64,000 bases of DNA, taken from the NCBI GenBank assembly GCA_009193035.1, contig SWDT01000127.1:292888-356887 (forward strand), in the 5' to 3' direction. A program made the position numbers and the translations under genes. Each line of letters begins with the position of its first letter. The first letter of the stretch is position 1. Shown here one piece after another: positions 41,413 to 52,199 of this stretch. Under the pieces are notes generated by a model. The model saw only the letters and a program-made list of their open reading frames with translations, was not told where the DNA came from and made no database searches. This DNA comes from Halicephalobus mephisto. Lineage: Eukaryota > Nematoda > Chromadorea > Rhabditida > Panagrolaimidae.

Positions 41413-42568
41413 CTAAATTCGTTTTTTAAGCGTTGGCCTTCCTCTTACGTAGAAGCTTGGATTAACAGATGCAGCAGTCTCACGAGGGACACCTGGATCA
41501 GTAATCTCGTTTTTCGGAGTTTTGGCATTTCCATATTTGGCAGTCAAAACACCTGTAAAAAAGTCACAAGTTATGTCTTGAACTTGTTTTTTGTTAAATT
41601 AATTTGCTACGTCAATTTGCCCTTTAGAACAACATCCTAACAAAAAAGCTCGTGCTTAGTTTCCTTCATGTGTCTCTAGTCAGAAAGGCATGTGAATAGG
41701 AAGTAAAGCTCAATTGGATTCGGAATGGGGTCCTGTGTCTCTAGTTGGCTCTTTTCCAATTTGTGAATTTTTAAAGGTCAAAATAGTATTTCCGAAAAAG
41801 TCAAATTTGTAATTTTAATTTCGAAATTAAGCAATTCTTGCTAGATGAAGATAATTACAAAGGAAATTGTTATTTGTTGTGATTAATTACTTTCTAAACA
41901 TTTAAAAGATGAAAGTTCTAGAGATTAATTAAAAATTGAAATCTTTGAAAAGATTAAGGTAAAAACATGTGCGATTTTGTAGGATGAAAGTAATAAAAAA
42001 TGTAGTCAAGAATTTTATTAAAAAATGAAAATTTAAAATTTCCTAAAAAATACTTTTTTTTTTAAATTTTATATTTTTTTTAAATTTCAAAATTTTCTAA
42101 AAAAATATTTTTTTTTAATTTCAAAATTTTCTAAAAAAGTATTTTTTTTTAAATTTTATATTTTTTTTTAATTTCAAAATTTTCTAAAAAAATATTTTTT
42201 TTTAAATTTTATATTTTTAATAATATATAATTCTTCGTGTTTTTATCCAGGGGGTGGGTGTAGGCGATGTTTGAAAACATACTTAATTAGTTTATTGAAT
42301 AATTTATATTTTTTAAAACTATTAATTCAAGTCTCGGAAGAATTTTATTCAATTTAATATTTATAATTATTTATCTCATTTATCAACCCTGAGCTGCCAG
42401 GAAGTAGTTGGCACTTGACCTTTTAGGCTCAAAGTTGGTTCGTTTCATCTTGACCTCCAGCCCCTCGGGCAGAAATGGAAGAGGCTCTGGATGTCTATCT
42501 CGGACAAGGTCCCAGAAGTCCGTCTCGAAATGCCTTGGCGGACTTCCAATTTCGTGTTTGCTCAAAAG
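41413..42568 (-). CDS. 3' exons of an unrecognised minus-strand gene
   Basis: The last exon (41552-41413) follows TTTTTTACAG and encodes LTAKYGNAKTPKNEITDPGV, PRETAASVNPSFYVRGRPTL, KKRI, TAG. The preceding exon (about 42568-42388; …DFWDLVRDRHPEPLPFLPEG…, RSSANYFLAAQ) joins it in phase through a weak GTTGAT donor. A coiled-coil-like piece at 42870-42790 (RLERMFFKIQLERSKQLYEK) may be further 5'. On the plus strand 42426-42697 is also open for 90 codons after TGACCTTTTAG (…SISDKVPEVRLEMPWRTSNF…), so the 42.4-42.7 kb part is uncertain. No known domain. Confidence 0.4.
42045..42220. repeat. About 55-bp T-rich tandem repeat
   Basis: Three to four units of AAAATTTTCTAAAAAAATAT, TTTTTTTTAAATTTTAT; lies in the intron of the minus-strand model. 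Confidence 0.75.
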
Positions 42569-42929
42569 CAGCTGCTGACGTTAGAAGCCCTGTCTGTTTC
42601 CCATGAGATGCACTTTGACGACAAATTCGGTTTTTTCGGCAATAAACGGCCAAAGTTTGAAAAATCTCCAGATCCGTTCCGGAAAAAAATTATATAAATT
42701 GTCTAGACCTAAATTCAATCCAGAAAAATTTTTAAATTCACGTAAATTTTAAAATTTACAAAATTCAACAAAGATATTTTGATTTTTTCGTACAACTGTT
42801 TTGACCGTTCAAGTTGGATCTTAAAAAACATCCGCTCCAGTCTGTCTCGAAAAATCAAAAACAATTTTAGTTTAAAATTTTTCAAAATTTTTTGGGAAAG
42901 TAGAAAATTCAGTTTCAAACTTTTTCAAA

Positions 42930-43680
42930 TTTAAAGAATTTAAAAAATTTTTAGTTTAAAAACTTTTTTTTTGGAAATTTTAAAAATTCTTTAGATTTTT
43001 AAAAATTTTTTAGTTGTTTTTTGAAAATTTTCAGTTTTTTTAAATTTTTTTAGATTTTTTAAAGTTTTTAAAAAATTTTTTTTAGGTTTTTTTTTAAATT
43101 TTTAGGTTTTTTTTAAAATTTTTTAGGTTGTTTTAGATTTTTTTTAAATTTTTAGTTTTTAAAAAAATTTTTTTAGGTTTTTTTTAAAAATTTTTTAAGA
43201 CAATAGAAAACCGAAAAAATTTTCAATAAAAAACACATCGATTCTGGTTTAACAAAACACGATAGTTATTCATCGGAAGTTGAAAAAACTTCAATTTCCG
43301 GAGAAAAATGATAAAATTTAAAGTGCAATAAAACAGCTGAGATTTTATAATTTTTAATCTAAAAAATCAAATTTATACTACAGACTAAGAATTAATATAA
43401 AGATTAAAAAAATTGCAATAAAAATTAAAATAACTTTAAAAATAAATTTTTTTCAAATTATTTAAAAAAAAATTTCGAAATTAAAAAAATTTAAATCATG
43501 AAATTTTAAAAATATATAATTTAAAATTTTTTAAATTTCATAATTTAAATTTTTAAATTTTTATTTTCTTAAATAATTTGAAGAAAATTTATTTTGAATT
43601 TTTTGTGATTTTGGTATTTCGTAACATTTTCGAGTTTTTACCGTACATTTTTACAAAATATTGTGCAATTAGGAATTATT
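42930..43680. repeat. AT-rich, 30-bp T-rich tandem units
   Basis: 42950-43200 is TTTTTTAGGTTTTTTTTAAA-type repeat; 43340-43580 is A/T with no structure. No coding signal. Confidence 0.5.
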
Positions 43681-43937
43681 TATTTTTTGTACCTCAACGT
43701 CCTGAGCTGGGCCAGACAGGGGATAGTTCGGTCTGTTTTGACTGACTTTCCAGAAAGCGAGCATTTTTGACTGGTTTTCTTGAGTAGAAAGAATTTGAGA
43801 ATTGCTTCAATTCGAATTGTACTTAAATTTTTTATTTTTTTTAAATTCCTGGGAAATACCAAATTTCTTTTTTGTTATGTTCGTGGAAATCACGGGGGTC
43901 AGACGTTCCATTCTCCTCTTTGGAGCCAGCCACCGGG

Positions 43938-44010
43938 TGACTCGCGTCATCCGCTCCGCCTGTCGACCGGGGCGGGGCCAGTCTGGCTCGCTGCCTAGAC
44001 TATATATAAT
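43938..44010 (+). promoter_or_regulatory. Core promoter: TGACTC-GCGTCA, GC box, TATA box
   Basis: TGACTCGCGTCA (43938-43949) resembles AP-1/CRE half-sites; GGGGCGGGGCC (43969-43979) is an Sp1-type GC box; TATATATAAT (44001-44010) is a strong TATA box. All sit in the most GC-rich 100 bp nearby and point at the gene starting at 44216. A start site near 44035 is expected. The layout suggests an inducible or highly expressed gene. Confidence 0.65.
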
Positions 44011-44215
44011 TGAAAAGGAACGTGCTGTGCTACTCTCGGTTTTCGCGGCTGCACATTAGTTTTGTGAATTTTTTTAGTTTACTTATTTTCTGGAGTAAAA
44101 TCTGAATACTTTGTACTTCGATTTTACTGATAAACGCGAAATTCGAGTAATTGTCAATATTATGTATTTTTTTCATTTTTTGATTTTTAGAAACACATCA
44201 AAAATCCTGCTCAAG

Positions 44216-44934
44216 ATGTTCATTGTCTCCAAGCCCAATCTCATCCCCAGATTCTCGGGCCTTTCCGCGATGATCAAGATGGACCCCTGTGAAGCCATCG
44301 CCTCCTCCACAGCCGCCCTGGACTACTTCGCCGAGGAACTCATGGATGACGACTTCGATCAAGACTATATTTCCCCATCATCGTTGTCGTCTAGAAACAG
44401 TAGTGGATCTTCTACAGGTCTCAAAAGAACCGTTTCCAGTCTTCAAGGAGGCGAATCTTGTTCACACTCGTCTCCGAATCACAAATGCATCGTTGAAGCT
44501 AAGCAAATCGAAATTGATGTTGCTAGTTTGACAAATGATGACTTTTGGCTTTCGATTACTTCTCCAAACGGCGAAAGTTCTGGGAAAATGAGATTCGAGA
44601 AATACGGCAAAACTCAGAGATTCTCGCCCAGAGCCGATGGCTGTGGACATGGATTTTGGATCATCGAAATCTTCATCAGGAATCCAGATGGAAAAACGTA
44701 AGTTTGGTAGAAATTAAATTTTAATAAATTTATTTTTGCAGATTTACGAAGAAATCAGAATCAAAGGAGTACTTGGACGGGGTCGGGTCCCTATTCTACA
44801 CTGTCAACGACAATTCCAACATTAAACTAGCCGGTCAGGAATTCCTCCGACTTCCAAGTGCCTGTCAGACTTGTTCAAACAAGTCCTCAGAGAAGACTTC
44901 AAACAGCCTTATCAGATCCGCCAAGTTCTGGTGA
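44216..44934 (+). CDS. Unrecognised 224-aa protein; alternative downstream frame to 45104
   Basis: A 5'UTR intron (CGA/GTAATT to GATTTTTAG, ending 44190) precedes ATG 44216. Exons 44216-44697 and 44742-44934 join in phase (GTAAGT...TTTTTGCAG, 44 bp). The protein starts MFIVSKPNLIPRFSGLSAMI, then an acidic Ser-rich region (YFAEELMDDDFDQDY, SPSSLSSRNSSGSS), then from about residue 100 a beta-rich-looking segment (KMRFEKYGKTQRFSPRADGC, GHGFWIIEIFIRNPDGKT). In this frame it ends SLIRSAKFW. In the -1 frame, however, a better-biased ORF runs from about 44810 to TAG 45104 (…LSDLFKQVLREDFKQPYQIR…). Either an unseen intron, a frameshift (programmed or mutational) or an assembly error links them. Family not recognised. 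Confidence 0.6.
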
Positions 44935-45370
44935 ACAATCCATATTTGCTCAATTCTACCACATTTGCCAGAGTCAAACTCTTGGTCCTGTTCACTTGCT
45001 CATTCTTTCATTATTATACCGCTTACCACATTCTGAAAAACCCTATGGTACCTCCGGAATTCAATTCTGGAAAGTGCTTAGTTCTTTCATCTTGCAAAAT
45101 TTAGAGCTTTCATGACGGGTCCAATCGGACTTGGGATTTTTAGTATTATTTTTTGCTCAATTTTTATTATTTTTGCCTTCATTCCAGAGTTTTATCAATA
45201 ATCATCCTCAATATTCTTTAATTTCAAAGCTTTAAACAGAACTTGGCAATGTTGAAGTCTGTGCCACTGAATTCTTTCACTGATTCTGAAGTGTTGAATC
45301 CAAGAATCTGAATCAAGCGGTTGTAATTCTGATTGTACATATTGCTCACTTATATATATTTTGATTTATC

Positions 45371-45565
45371 ATGACTATTTTGAAGATGAAAATGAAATTT
45401 AACATTATCGATCGGGATTTTGAGAAATTTGTGGACTTTGCAACATGTATCGAAATCAAAACATTTTCAAAGATAGCGGATTTGATAAAGAGTTCAACGT
45501 TGATCGCATCCTGGATCGAATGTTTTGAGCAGAGTACAGTGTTCAAAGTTGTTGAACAAAAATAG
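45371..45565 (+). CDS. ATG frame, 64 aa, downstream of the TATA gene
   Basis: MTILKMKMKFNIIDRDFEKF, then VDFATCIEIKTFSKIADLIK to TAG. Composition is protein-like. A TATATATA run lies 15 bp upstream. The next AATAAA is at about 45633. It might be a separate small gene or a 3' exon of the 44216 gene. Confidence 0.3.
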   Translation: MTILKMKMKFNIIDRDFEKFVDFATCIEIKTFSKIADLIKSSTLIASWIECFEQSTVFKVVEQK

Positions 45566-45640
45566 ATTCAACTTCTGAAGTTCTAAAATAATTTTGCAAA
45601 AATCATCGATTTAAAATTTTTGGAAAAATTTAAATAAATA

Positions 45641-46214
45641 TACAGTGTGATTTGTGATTTTAAAATTGTAGATTAGTTTGCTATGTAGTAATAAAAAAGT
45701 ACTGTAGGGTATTTTATGTAGTTTGATCCGTAAGTGGTACTTGTGGAATCTGATTCAGGAGTTATGGCATGTGGAACAAATTAGGATCAGTAGTTCCGAA
45801 GTTACGGACTATATTGTAGGAAATTCTCGAAAATGGATTAACAAACACAAGTTAGAATTCCATCCAGCCCAGGGTACCGTCCCCTCCGTAAACCCTTGTG
45901 TGGTTTGTGTTAGGTCCTCGGTTACAGAGTTTACTGGTAACAGAAATAAACGATAAAAACAAAGTACAATCTCTAAAGTAAAAGAGAAAGTTTTTTTTAT
46001 ATTCTAATACAGACTGCCAAAGATCGAGAATAACTACTTTTCGGAAAAATCTTTTTTTCTTGTTATCTTTAACTCACTAGTCTCGATAGTTTGTAATTTT
46101 AAAAACAGAATCCATCGCAGTAATAAAGCACTAGTTAGAACATTTAAAACATCTTTTACAATTTGACTATTAGTATTTGTAAGTTTTTTAATTTCACCTT
46201 ATTTCTAAATTAAC
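45641..46214 (+). repeat. Long dispersed repeat, copy 2 (about 574 bp)
   Basis: See copy 1 at 39348. The extra 190 bp (about 45895-46088) includes AATAAACGATAAAAAC. On either side the copies are nearly identical (for example TAATAAAGCACTAGTTAGAA). Confidence 0.75.
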
Positions 46215-46249
46215 AAATTCTGCACCATACTGTACATTAAAAAATCTTA

Positions 46250-46435
46250 ATTTTATTTTTTTAAATTCTAAATTTGAACTAATTTTTAATTTTTACGAAA
46301 ATATTTGTAAAAAAAATTAGCAATTTTAAATCTTAATTTTATTTTTTTAAATTCTAAATTTTAACTAATTTTTAATTTTTAATTTTTACGAAAATATTTG
46401 TAAAAAAAATTAGTAATTTTAAATCGTAATAATTA
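46250..46435. repeat. About 90-bp tandem repeat, two copies
   Basis: AATCTTAATTTTATTTTTTT, AAATTCTAAATTT ... TACGAAAATATTTGTAAAAA occurs twice. Confidence 0.8.
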
Positions 46436-46439
46436 CTAA

Positions 46440-47405
46440 ACGGAATTCCGTTCGTAATCGACGACCTACGAATGATGATCACTTGATCTTTTACAAATTT
46501 TTGATCGTTTTTCTTCGTCAAATTTCTGTTTCAAAGAACTCCCAATCATGAGTAATATTTCATTATTTCGCGACCAAAATTTATTTTTGATTAAAAACAA
46601 TCTTAATAAAGAATTTCGATTTAAAAAATAAAGTTAAATTTCTAAAGATACTTAAAATGAAAAAATAAACCTTAATTTTTAAATAATTTCCAATAAAAAA
46701 ATCCTAATTTTTAAATAAAATTAATTTTTTAAAAAATGTCAAATAAAAAAATAATTTTATTTAAATTTTTGAATTTAAAAAAAAGTAAATTTTTATTTTT
46801 AAAATTTAGTTTTTTTAAATTTTTAAATTTAAAAAAAAAGTATAATTTTAATTTTTCTTAAATAAAAAAAGTAAAATTTATTTTTTTAAAATTTTTAAAA
46901 TTTTTGAATTTAAAAAAAAATGGAATTTAATTTTTTTGAAATTTTAATTTACAAATAATTCTAATTTTTGGTGACTGTCCTAAAAGATGAATATACTTTT
47001 CTATTTAAAAAACACAAAGTTGAGTCATTTAGTTGATTAATCGTTGATGGCGTCTTCTCGATAATTTTCCCTCGATTTTTTGTGGATGAGTCAGATTCTG
47101 ATTCTTTTTTGAAACGATGGAAATTTTTGAAAGATCAGTTTCAAAAAAAACTTGAGTAAATCTAGTTTGAACATGGGACCACCATCTGACGGATAATCCG
47201 AGGATTTCAAAATTTAAAATTAAAAAAAATTTAAAAATAAAAATAAAAAAATTTAAAATTTAAAAAAATTTAAAAATAAAAATAAAAAAATTTAAAATTA
47301 AAAAAAATTTAAAAATAAAAATAAAAAAATTTTAAATAATTTTCATCTTATTTAAAAAATTTGTAAAATTATTTAAATTTTTCAAATAATTCAAAAAATT
47401 ATAAA
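46440..47405. other. Intergenic, mostly AT-rich
   Basis: 46640-46960 and 47205-47345 are AAAAATTTAAAAATAAAAAT-type repeats. 47000-47200 is mixed sequence without a bounded frame. Confidence 0.4.
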
Positions 47406-47408
47406 CTT

Positions 47409-47765
47409 TTATAAAATTTTTAGTTTTTCTAAATTTTTTGAATTTTTTAGTTTTTTTAAATTTTTTAAATTTTTTGGATTTTTTCTAATTTCGTTTATAT
47501 TTAGAAAATTTTGGTAATTTTTTTTGAATTTGGACAAATTTTCGATTGTAGTTAATTTTGAAAAAAAAATTAAATTAAAAATAAGTTTGATAAAAAAATT
47601 GAACATGCAGGAATTTTTTGTTGTAAAATCTACTTTGATGTCTTGGCGTTCTGTTCCAAAGATCGTTTGAATCATTTTCGAAGAAGTTTTGATGTTTTGA
47701 AAAAACAAATGTTTCGTTTTACAATATTTTTCGATTGTAAATAAAACGGCAAAGTTGTCTAACAT
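47409..47765 (-). CDS. ATG frame, 118 aa, Lys/Asn-rich
   Basis: MLDNFAVLFTIEKYCKTKHL starts a frame whose first 55 or so residues look like protein (…MIQTIFGTERQDIKVDFTTK…). The C-terminal half (PKNLKNLKKLKNSKNLEK) is encoded by an A/T tandem repeat. It could be a real N-terminal exon running into intron. No motif. Confidence 0.3.
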   Translation of the reverse strand: MLDNFAVLFTIEKYCKTKHLFFQNIKTSSKMIQTIFGTERQDIKVDFTTKNSCMFNFFIKLIFNLIFFSKLTTIENLSKFKKNYQNFLNINEIRKNPKNLKNLKKLKNSKNLEKLKIL

Positions 47766-47769
47766 AAAA

Positions 47770-49010
47770 AATTATCTAAATTCGGTTATAATAATCAAAT
47801 TAGAAAAATTTTAATTTTTTAAAGATGTTCAATTTTAAAAAAATTGAAAAATTAAAAAATTTTTTTCGGATTTAGATTTATATAGTACTGTATATAGCTT
47901 CAGAAACATATCCAAAATTCTAAATTTATCATTTTTTAAGTTTTTTAAAATACTTTTTTTATAAAAATTTAATTTTTTTAAATAAATTTAATTTTTTAAA
48001 TGAATTTTTTTTAAATTTTTATTTTTTTTAAATAATTTTTTTTAAATTTTTATTTTTTTTAATAAATTTTATTTTTTTAAAATAAAAAGTTTATTTTTTT
48101 TTAATAAATTTTACTTTTCTACAAAAATTAAACTTTTCATAGATTTTATTTTTTAGAAAAGTTTAATTTTTCAAAATTTGTGTGTTTTACTGTGTGTAGT
48201 TTTGTGGTTGTTTTTAAAGTTGTAAATATGCTGTTTTTTATTTTTTAAATTTAGTTAATCGCCTCAGGGACTGGACTAGGAAGTTGTTTCATGTTAGACT
48301 ATACTGTGTATTTTCGAAAATGACTTTTTTAAAATCCACGTGATTATCATTGAAATTAAAAGCTCCACTATACGGGGACCGAACTACAGACTGTACTGAC
48401 CAAATTCCAGCGATATCGTCATAACCATAAAATTCACGACCACTCCTTGGAATCATGTGGAAAGGGCTAAAGTCCGGGAATCCATTTCCGTTTTTTAAAA
48501 ACTTTTTAAAAGTGATTTTGTGATAAAAACTAAAAATTGAAAAATTTTAACAAAAATCCAATTTTTAAATTACGGACTGGTTTCAGGATCAGACAGGAAT
48601 TTCAAAATATTTTGATGATTTTTAAATTTCACGCCGACGATCATGGAATTAAATTCACTGACATCATTATTTTTGCAAAAAAATCAAAAAAATAATTTTA
48701 TTATTTGTTTAAAAAAATTTATTAAAAAATATATAAAAATTTATTAAAAAATTTAAAAAACACAAAAAAATTAAAAAATATATATAAAAACATAAAAAAC
48801 ATAAAAAAATTTAAATAATTTATAAAAAAATTAAAAAATATATATAAAAACTTTAAAAATTTATAAAAAAGTTTAAAAAATAAATTTAAAAAATAAACAA
48901 ACTTTAAAATGTTTAAAAAATTGATTAATATTTATTAAAAATAATTTAAAAAATTTCTTAATTTTTACCGTAATTATCTATGAAAATAATATTCTAATTT
49001 TTCGAAAAAT
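47770..49010. other. AT-rich intergenic
   Basis: Poly-A/T tandems at 47930-48130 and 48690-48960. The mixed patch 48250-48500 contains GGGACCGAACTACAG but no bounded exon. Confidence 0.4.
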
Positions 49011-49014
49011 ATTT

Positions 49015-49550
49015 TTAAAGATCACTGTATTTAGTTTTGGTTAATTTACTATAAAAAACTTTTTTTACATGTTTGAAATTTAAATATTTCGTTGCACTTT
49101 TAATTAATTTTATTTCGTTTAATCGAATCTCGTTAGTCCAATTATTCCTCCAGGCACGTGTCCGAGGACAATCTTCTTTTTCGGCGTCATGGCATTTGGC
49201 CGAATGACAAATGGGATTGGGCATGTTCCAGGCTGTTATCCATTCCGCCCTTGATAGTAGTCCAAAAGTATAAACTATACTTTAGCACTTTATCGAACGT
49301 TTTCAAAGCAATTACAATATAGGATTTATAACATTATATACTCAAGCTTGGACTCCTCCATTGTCCGCTTGCGTTCGCGCATCTCAACCTTTCTGATCAT
49401 CTTCAGAGAATTCTTCTCTTACTAGGATCATCTTCAGGGAATTCTTCTCTTACTAGAATCATCTTTTTGGTCCTTCTGACCTCGTTTCTTTCTTTGACGA
49501 GTGCGTCTTAGCCGTTTGTAGTCAGATTGTGGCTGACAAGGCCTGGATCT
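49015..49550. other. GC-richer island with a 31-bp duplication
   Basis: ATCATCTTCAGAGAATTCTT, CTCTTACTAGG occurs twice head to tail at about 49397-49460. The minus-strand frame 49224-49015 (69 codons) and a Lys/Arg-rich frame over 49515-49390 (…VKERNEVRRTKKMILVREEF…) are possible decayed exons following the tRNA-like sequence at 49556. Confidence 0.3.
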
Positions 49551-49555
49551 GCAGT

Positions 49556-49624
49556 CTTCGGTCGGAAATCGAACCCGAGTCTCGTAACTTTGCAGTCACG
49601 TATACTACCATTGTACTACTGAAG
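49556..49624 (-). tRNA. tRNA-Cys(GCA)-like sequence, probably a pseudogene or SINE head
   Basis: Minus strand: acceptor CTTCAGT/ACCGAAG (6 of 7 pairs), short D arm TAC/GTA around AATGGTA, anticodon stem CGTGA/TTACG with loop CTGCAAA (GCA), T arm TCGGG/TCCGA with TTCGATT. Good overall, but with a mismatch in the acceptor and a minimal D arm. Similar remnants occur at 12795, 50389 and 62296. Confidence 0.5.
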
Positions 49625-49639
49625 CAGTATAAACTATAA

Positions 49640-49980
49640 TTTTCCAAAAATTGTAGGTGGTTAATTTAGGGACCGGATAACCGAAGATATTCCGAAATTT
49701 GTTCTATATTAAATAATTTCAAAAAAATCTGTAATTTTTAAGTTTTATTATATTTTTTAAATTTGAAAAATTCATTTTTCTGGAATTTTTAAAAATCCAA
49801 TATTAATTTTAAATTTTTCTAAAATCTTCCAAAATTTAATAAAGATTTTTGAAATTATTTAAAATAAAAAATTTCACAAATTTTTAAAATATTCTAAAAT
49901 TTTTTCTCAAACTAATTCTCCAACAGCCTATTTTAGTTTTTGTAAAAAATATGTTTAAAAAATTGTAAAATCATGTTTGA
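49640..49980. other. AT-rich intergenic
   Basis: 49780-49900 has weak TTC/GAA-rich repeat. No gene seen. Confidence 0.4.
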
Positions 49981-49984
49981 TTTT

Positions 49985-50194
49985 TTAAATTTTTTTATTA
50001 ATGTTATTTATAAAGTCAGTTTTACTATTTTCAGAATTCTCAACAAATAAAAATATCCCGATTATCCATAATTTTACTTTTGACATATAAGCTTCTGGAT
50101 TTCCAAAAAGATATCCCGTAGTTCCAGATGATCTCTTTTTAATCACTTTTGTCTCATTTCGCCAAACGATTTTATTTTTTGTCCGTTTTCCCAT
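49985..50194 (-). CDS. ATG frame, 69 aa
   Basis: MGKRTKNKIVWRNETKVIKK, then RSSGTTGYLFGNPEAYMSKV and a hydrophobic stretch (LWIIGIFLFV) to TAA. Basic N-terminus plus one possible membrane segment. Codon use is unremarkable. No homology recognised and no flanking splice site needed. Confidence 0.35.
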   Translation of the reverse strand: MGKRTKNKIVWRNETKVIKKRSSGTTGYLFGNPEAYMSKVKLWIIGIFLFVENSENSKTDFINNINKKI

Positions 50195-50388
50195 GAGTCA
50201 GGATTAAAATATTTCATGAAAAATAAAATGCAAAAAATTGAAAATAAGACAGTTTCAAGCCGGATTCAAGTTTGTTTTTATTTTTTGCTTTTTTCACGTG
50301 AAATCTGCGTCAGTCAGGAACTCAAAAAAGACCATCTGATTTGAATAAACAAGTTCGAATTTAAGAAGTTTCTTTTTTTCTGTGGTAG

Positions 50389-50460
50389 TGCAGTGGTCAG
50401 TACGAGTGACCGTCGTTCGAGAGGCCTTGGTTCAGTTCCTGACCGGCAGGTACTAATTTC
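50389..50460 (+). tRNA. Degenerate tRNA-like sequence
   Basis: GTGGTAGTGCAGTGGTCAGT resembles a tRNA 5' half with A-box, and GGTTCAGTTCCTGACCGG a T arm. The anticodon stem is broken. Followed by short plus frames at 50469 and 50519 (MATKKMEKKVWFVNFPRVYL..., 32 aa). Confidence 0.35.
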
Positions 50461-50639
50461 CGACTTTTATGGCAAAACGGTCATACTTGAAACCGCACCT
50501 TGTTCTAGATTGGAATAAATGGCCACAAAGAAGATGGAAAAGAAAGTTTGGTTTGTGAATTTTCCTAGAGTTTATCTCAGGACAGAACAACGGTGCAGGA
50601 TTTATAAAGTCGAATGATTTTGAATCAATTTCCAAACCA

Positions 50640-51890
50640 GATCAGCAAAGAGGTGACAAAAAAGATCAAATAATTTCGAGCGAAACCGCTCCGATATGAT
50701 TTTTGATGTTTTATGGAATCACGAATTGGGGATTGACAGGATTTGCATGGATATAAAAAGCCAAAATTGGATCACCATATAGTCGTAATCTAAACGAACA
50801 ATTTTAAGTTTATTTTTAGAAATTACAATAATTTTTTAAAACTATTTAATCCGATATAAAAATTTCCGATAAATAAAATTTTTTAAATTTAAAATTTCTA
50901 ATTTCTTTAATCTGACAAATACTAGGTGGATTTGCGTAATTCTCTTTTTGCTAAGCTCAGGTGACTTTATTATTTTGTTTACAAACAAAATATTCGACAA
51001 AAAATTAAATATTTCGAAACTTCAGAAATTAAATATATTTAAAAATTTTGAAAAAAATAAATATTTCGAAATTTAAGAAAATAAAAAAAATTAAATATGT
51101 TTAAAAATTAAAAAAATTAAATATGTTTAAAAATTTTAAAAAATTAAATATGTTTAAAATAAAAAAAATTAAATATGTTTAAAATAAAAAAAATTAAATA
51201 TGTTTAAAATTTTAAAAATTAAATATGTTTAAAATTTTTAAAATTAAAGATTTCGAAATTTAAGAAAATTTAATTTCAGAACAGAACGCCAAAAATTGCC
51301 AAATTTCGAAATAAAGATCTTCGTAGTGGTTGATTTTAATTTAAATAATTTCAAATTACATTGTTTTTTTGTATAAAATAAAATAACAAAGTTACTTAAA
51401 TCCGACAAAAAGTAATTACGAAATTTTGTTATTTTTTACAACTTTAATTTTGGATTTGTTTTTTAAGTTTTTTATTTTTGAAGATAATACAAAAAATTAA
51501 CGACAGATTATCGGAAGTTCACCTGGTCAAAATCGAACTTTCCAAAAGTCGGTTCGTTGATCGTTGAAATTTCAGTGTTCTTTGAAATTTTTTATTTTTT
51601 AATTAATTTTAATTTTTGGACTTTTGAAAATTCCCAGACTAATCTCCAAAAGATCAAAAACAAATTTTCATTTTTGGGGGATTTCTTTAGTTACTATTAT
51701 GCTACAATTTAAGTCAAAAGTGATCTTTGAAAAAAAATTCCAAACATGTTCAATTTTAAATGTTCTTTGAAACGATTTTATTTTGATTATTATTCGATAA
51801 TTCTCATATACACGAGTAGGGATAATTTTGGGGATTTAAAATTAGAAAATACAAAAATATAAAAAAGTAAATATCACTTGACCGGTATAC
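50640..51890. other. Intergenic, AT-rich
   Basis: 51060-51270 holds AAATTAAATATGTTTAAAAT tandem units of 23-30 bp. Patches near 50690-50760 and 51480-51560 are mixed but show no bounded exon. Confidence 0.4.
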
Positions 51891-51904
51891 GAAATTAGAT
51901 GTGT

Positions 51905-52195
51905 AAGATTTCTACTCAAGACCAAGTGACAAACTTTTTTGAAAAAGCACTTTTATGGTCCCGAGGGGAAATTTAAAAAATCAAATAAAATTTCCACTTA
52001 GGACCAAGTAAAAAATCTTCAAAAAATAATTCTCTAGTCCTAAATGGAAATTACATGAAATTGCATTCATCTATTTTCCACTCAGGACCAGATTAAAATT
52101 TTTAAAATATTTTTTCCAATGTCTTGAGTGGAAAATTACATCCACTTACTTTCCACTCAGGACTAAAACAAAAATATTTTTTATGGTCCTAAATA
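51905..52195. repeat. GGTCC...GTGGAAA motif array
   Basis: ACTTTTATGGTCCCGAGGGG, TTTCCACTTAGGACCAAGTA, TTTTCCACTCAGGACCAGAT and variants occur at about 50-65-bp spacing, motif and complement alternating as at 8385-9170. Confidence 0.8.
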
Positions 52196-52199
52196 GAAA

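Noticed and set aside
39348..46214. Intact LTR retrotransposon between the two long direct repeats
   Set aside because: No reverse transcriptase, integrase or gag-like frame between them, no primer-binding or polypurine tract, and no clear TG...CA ends.
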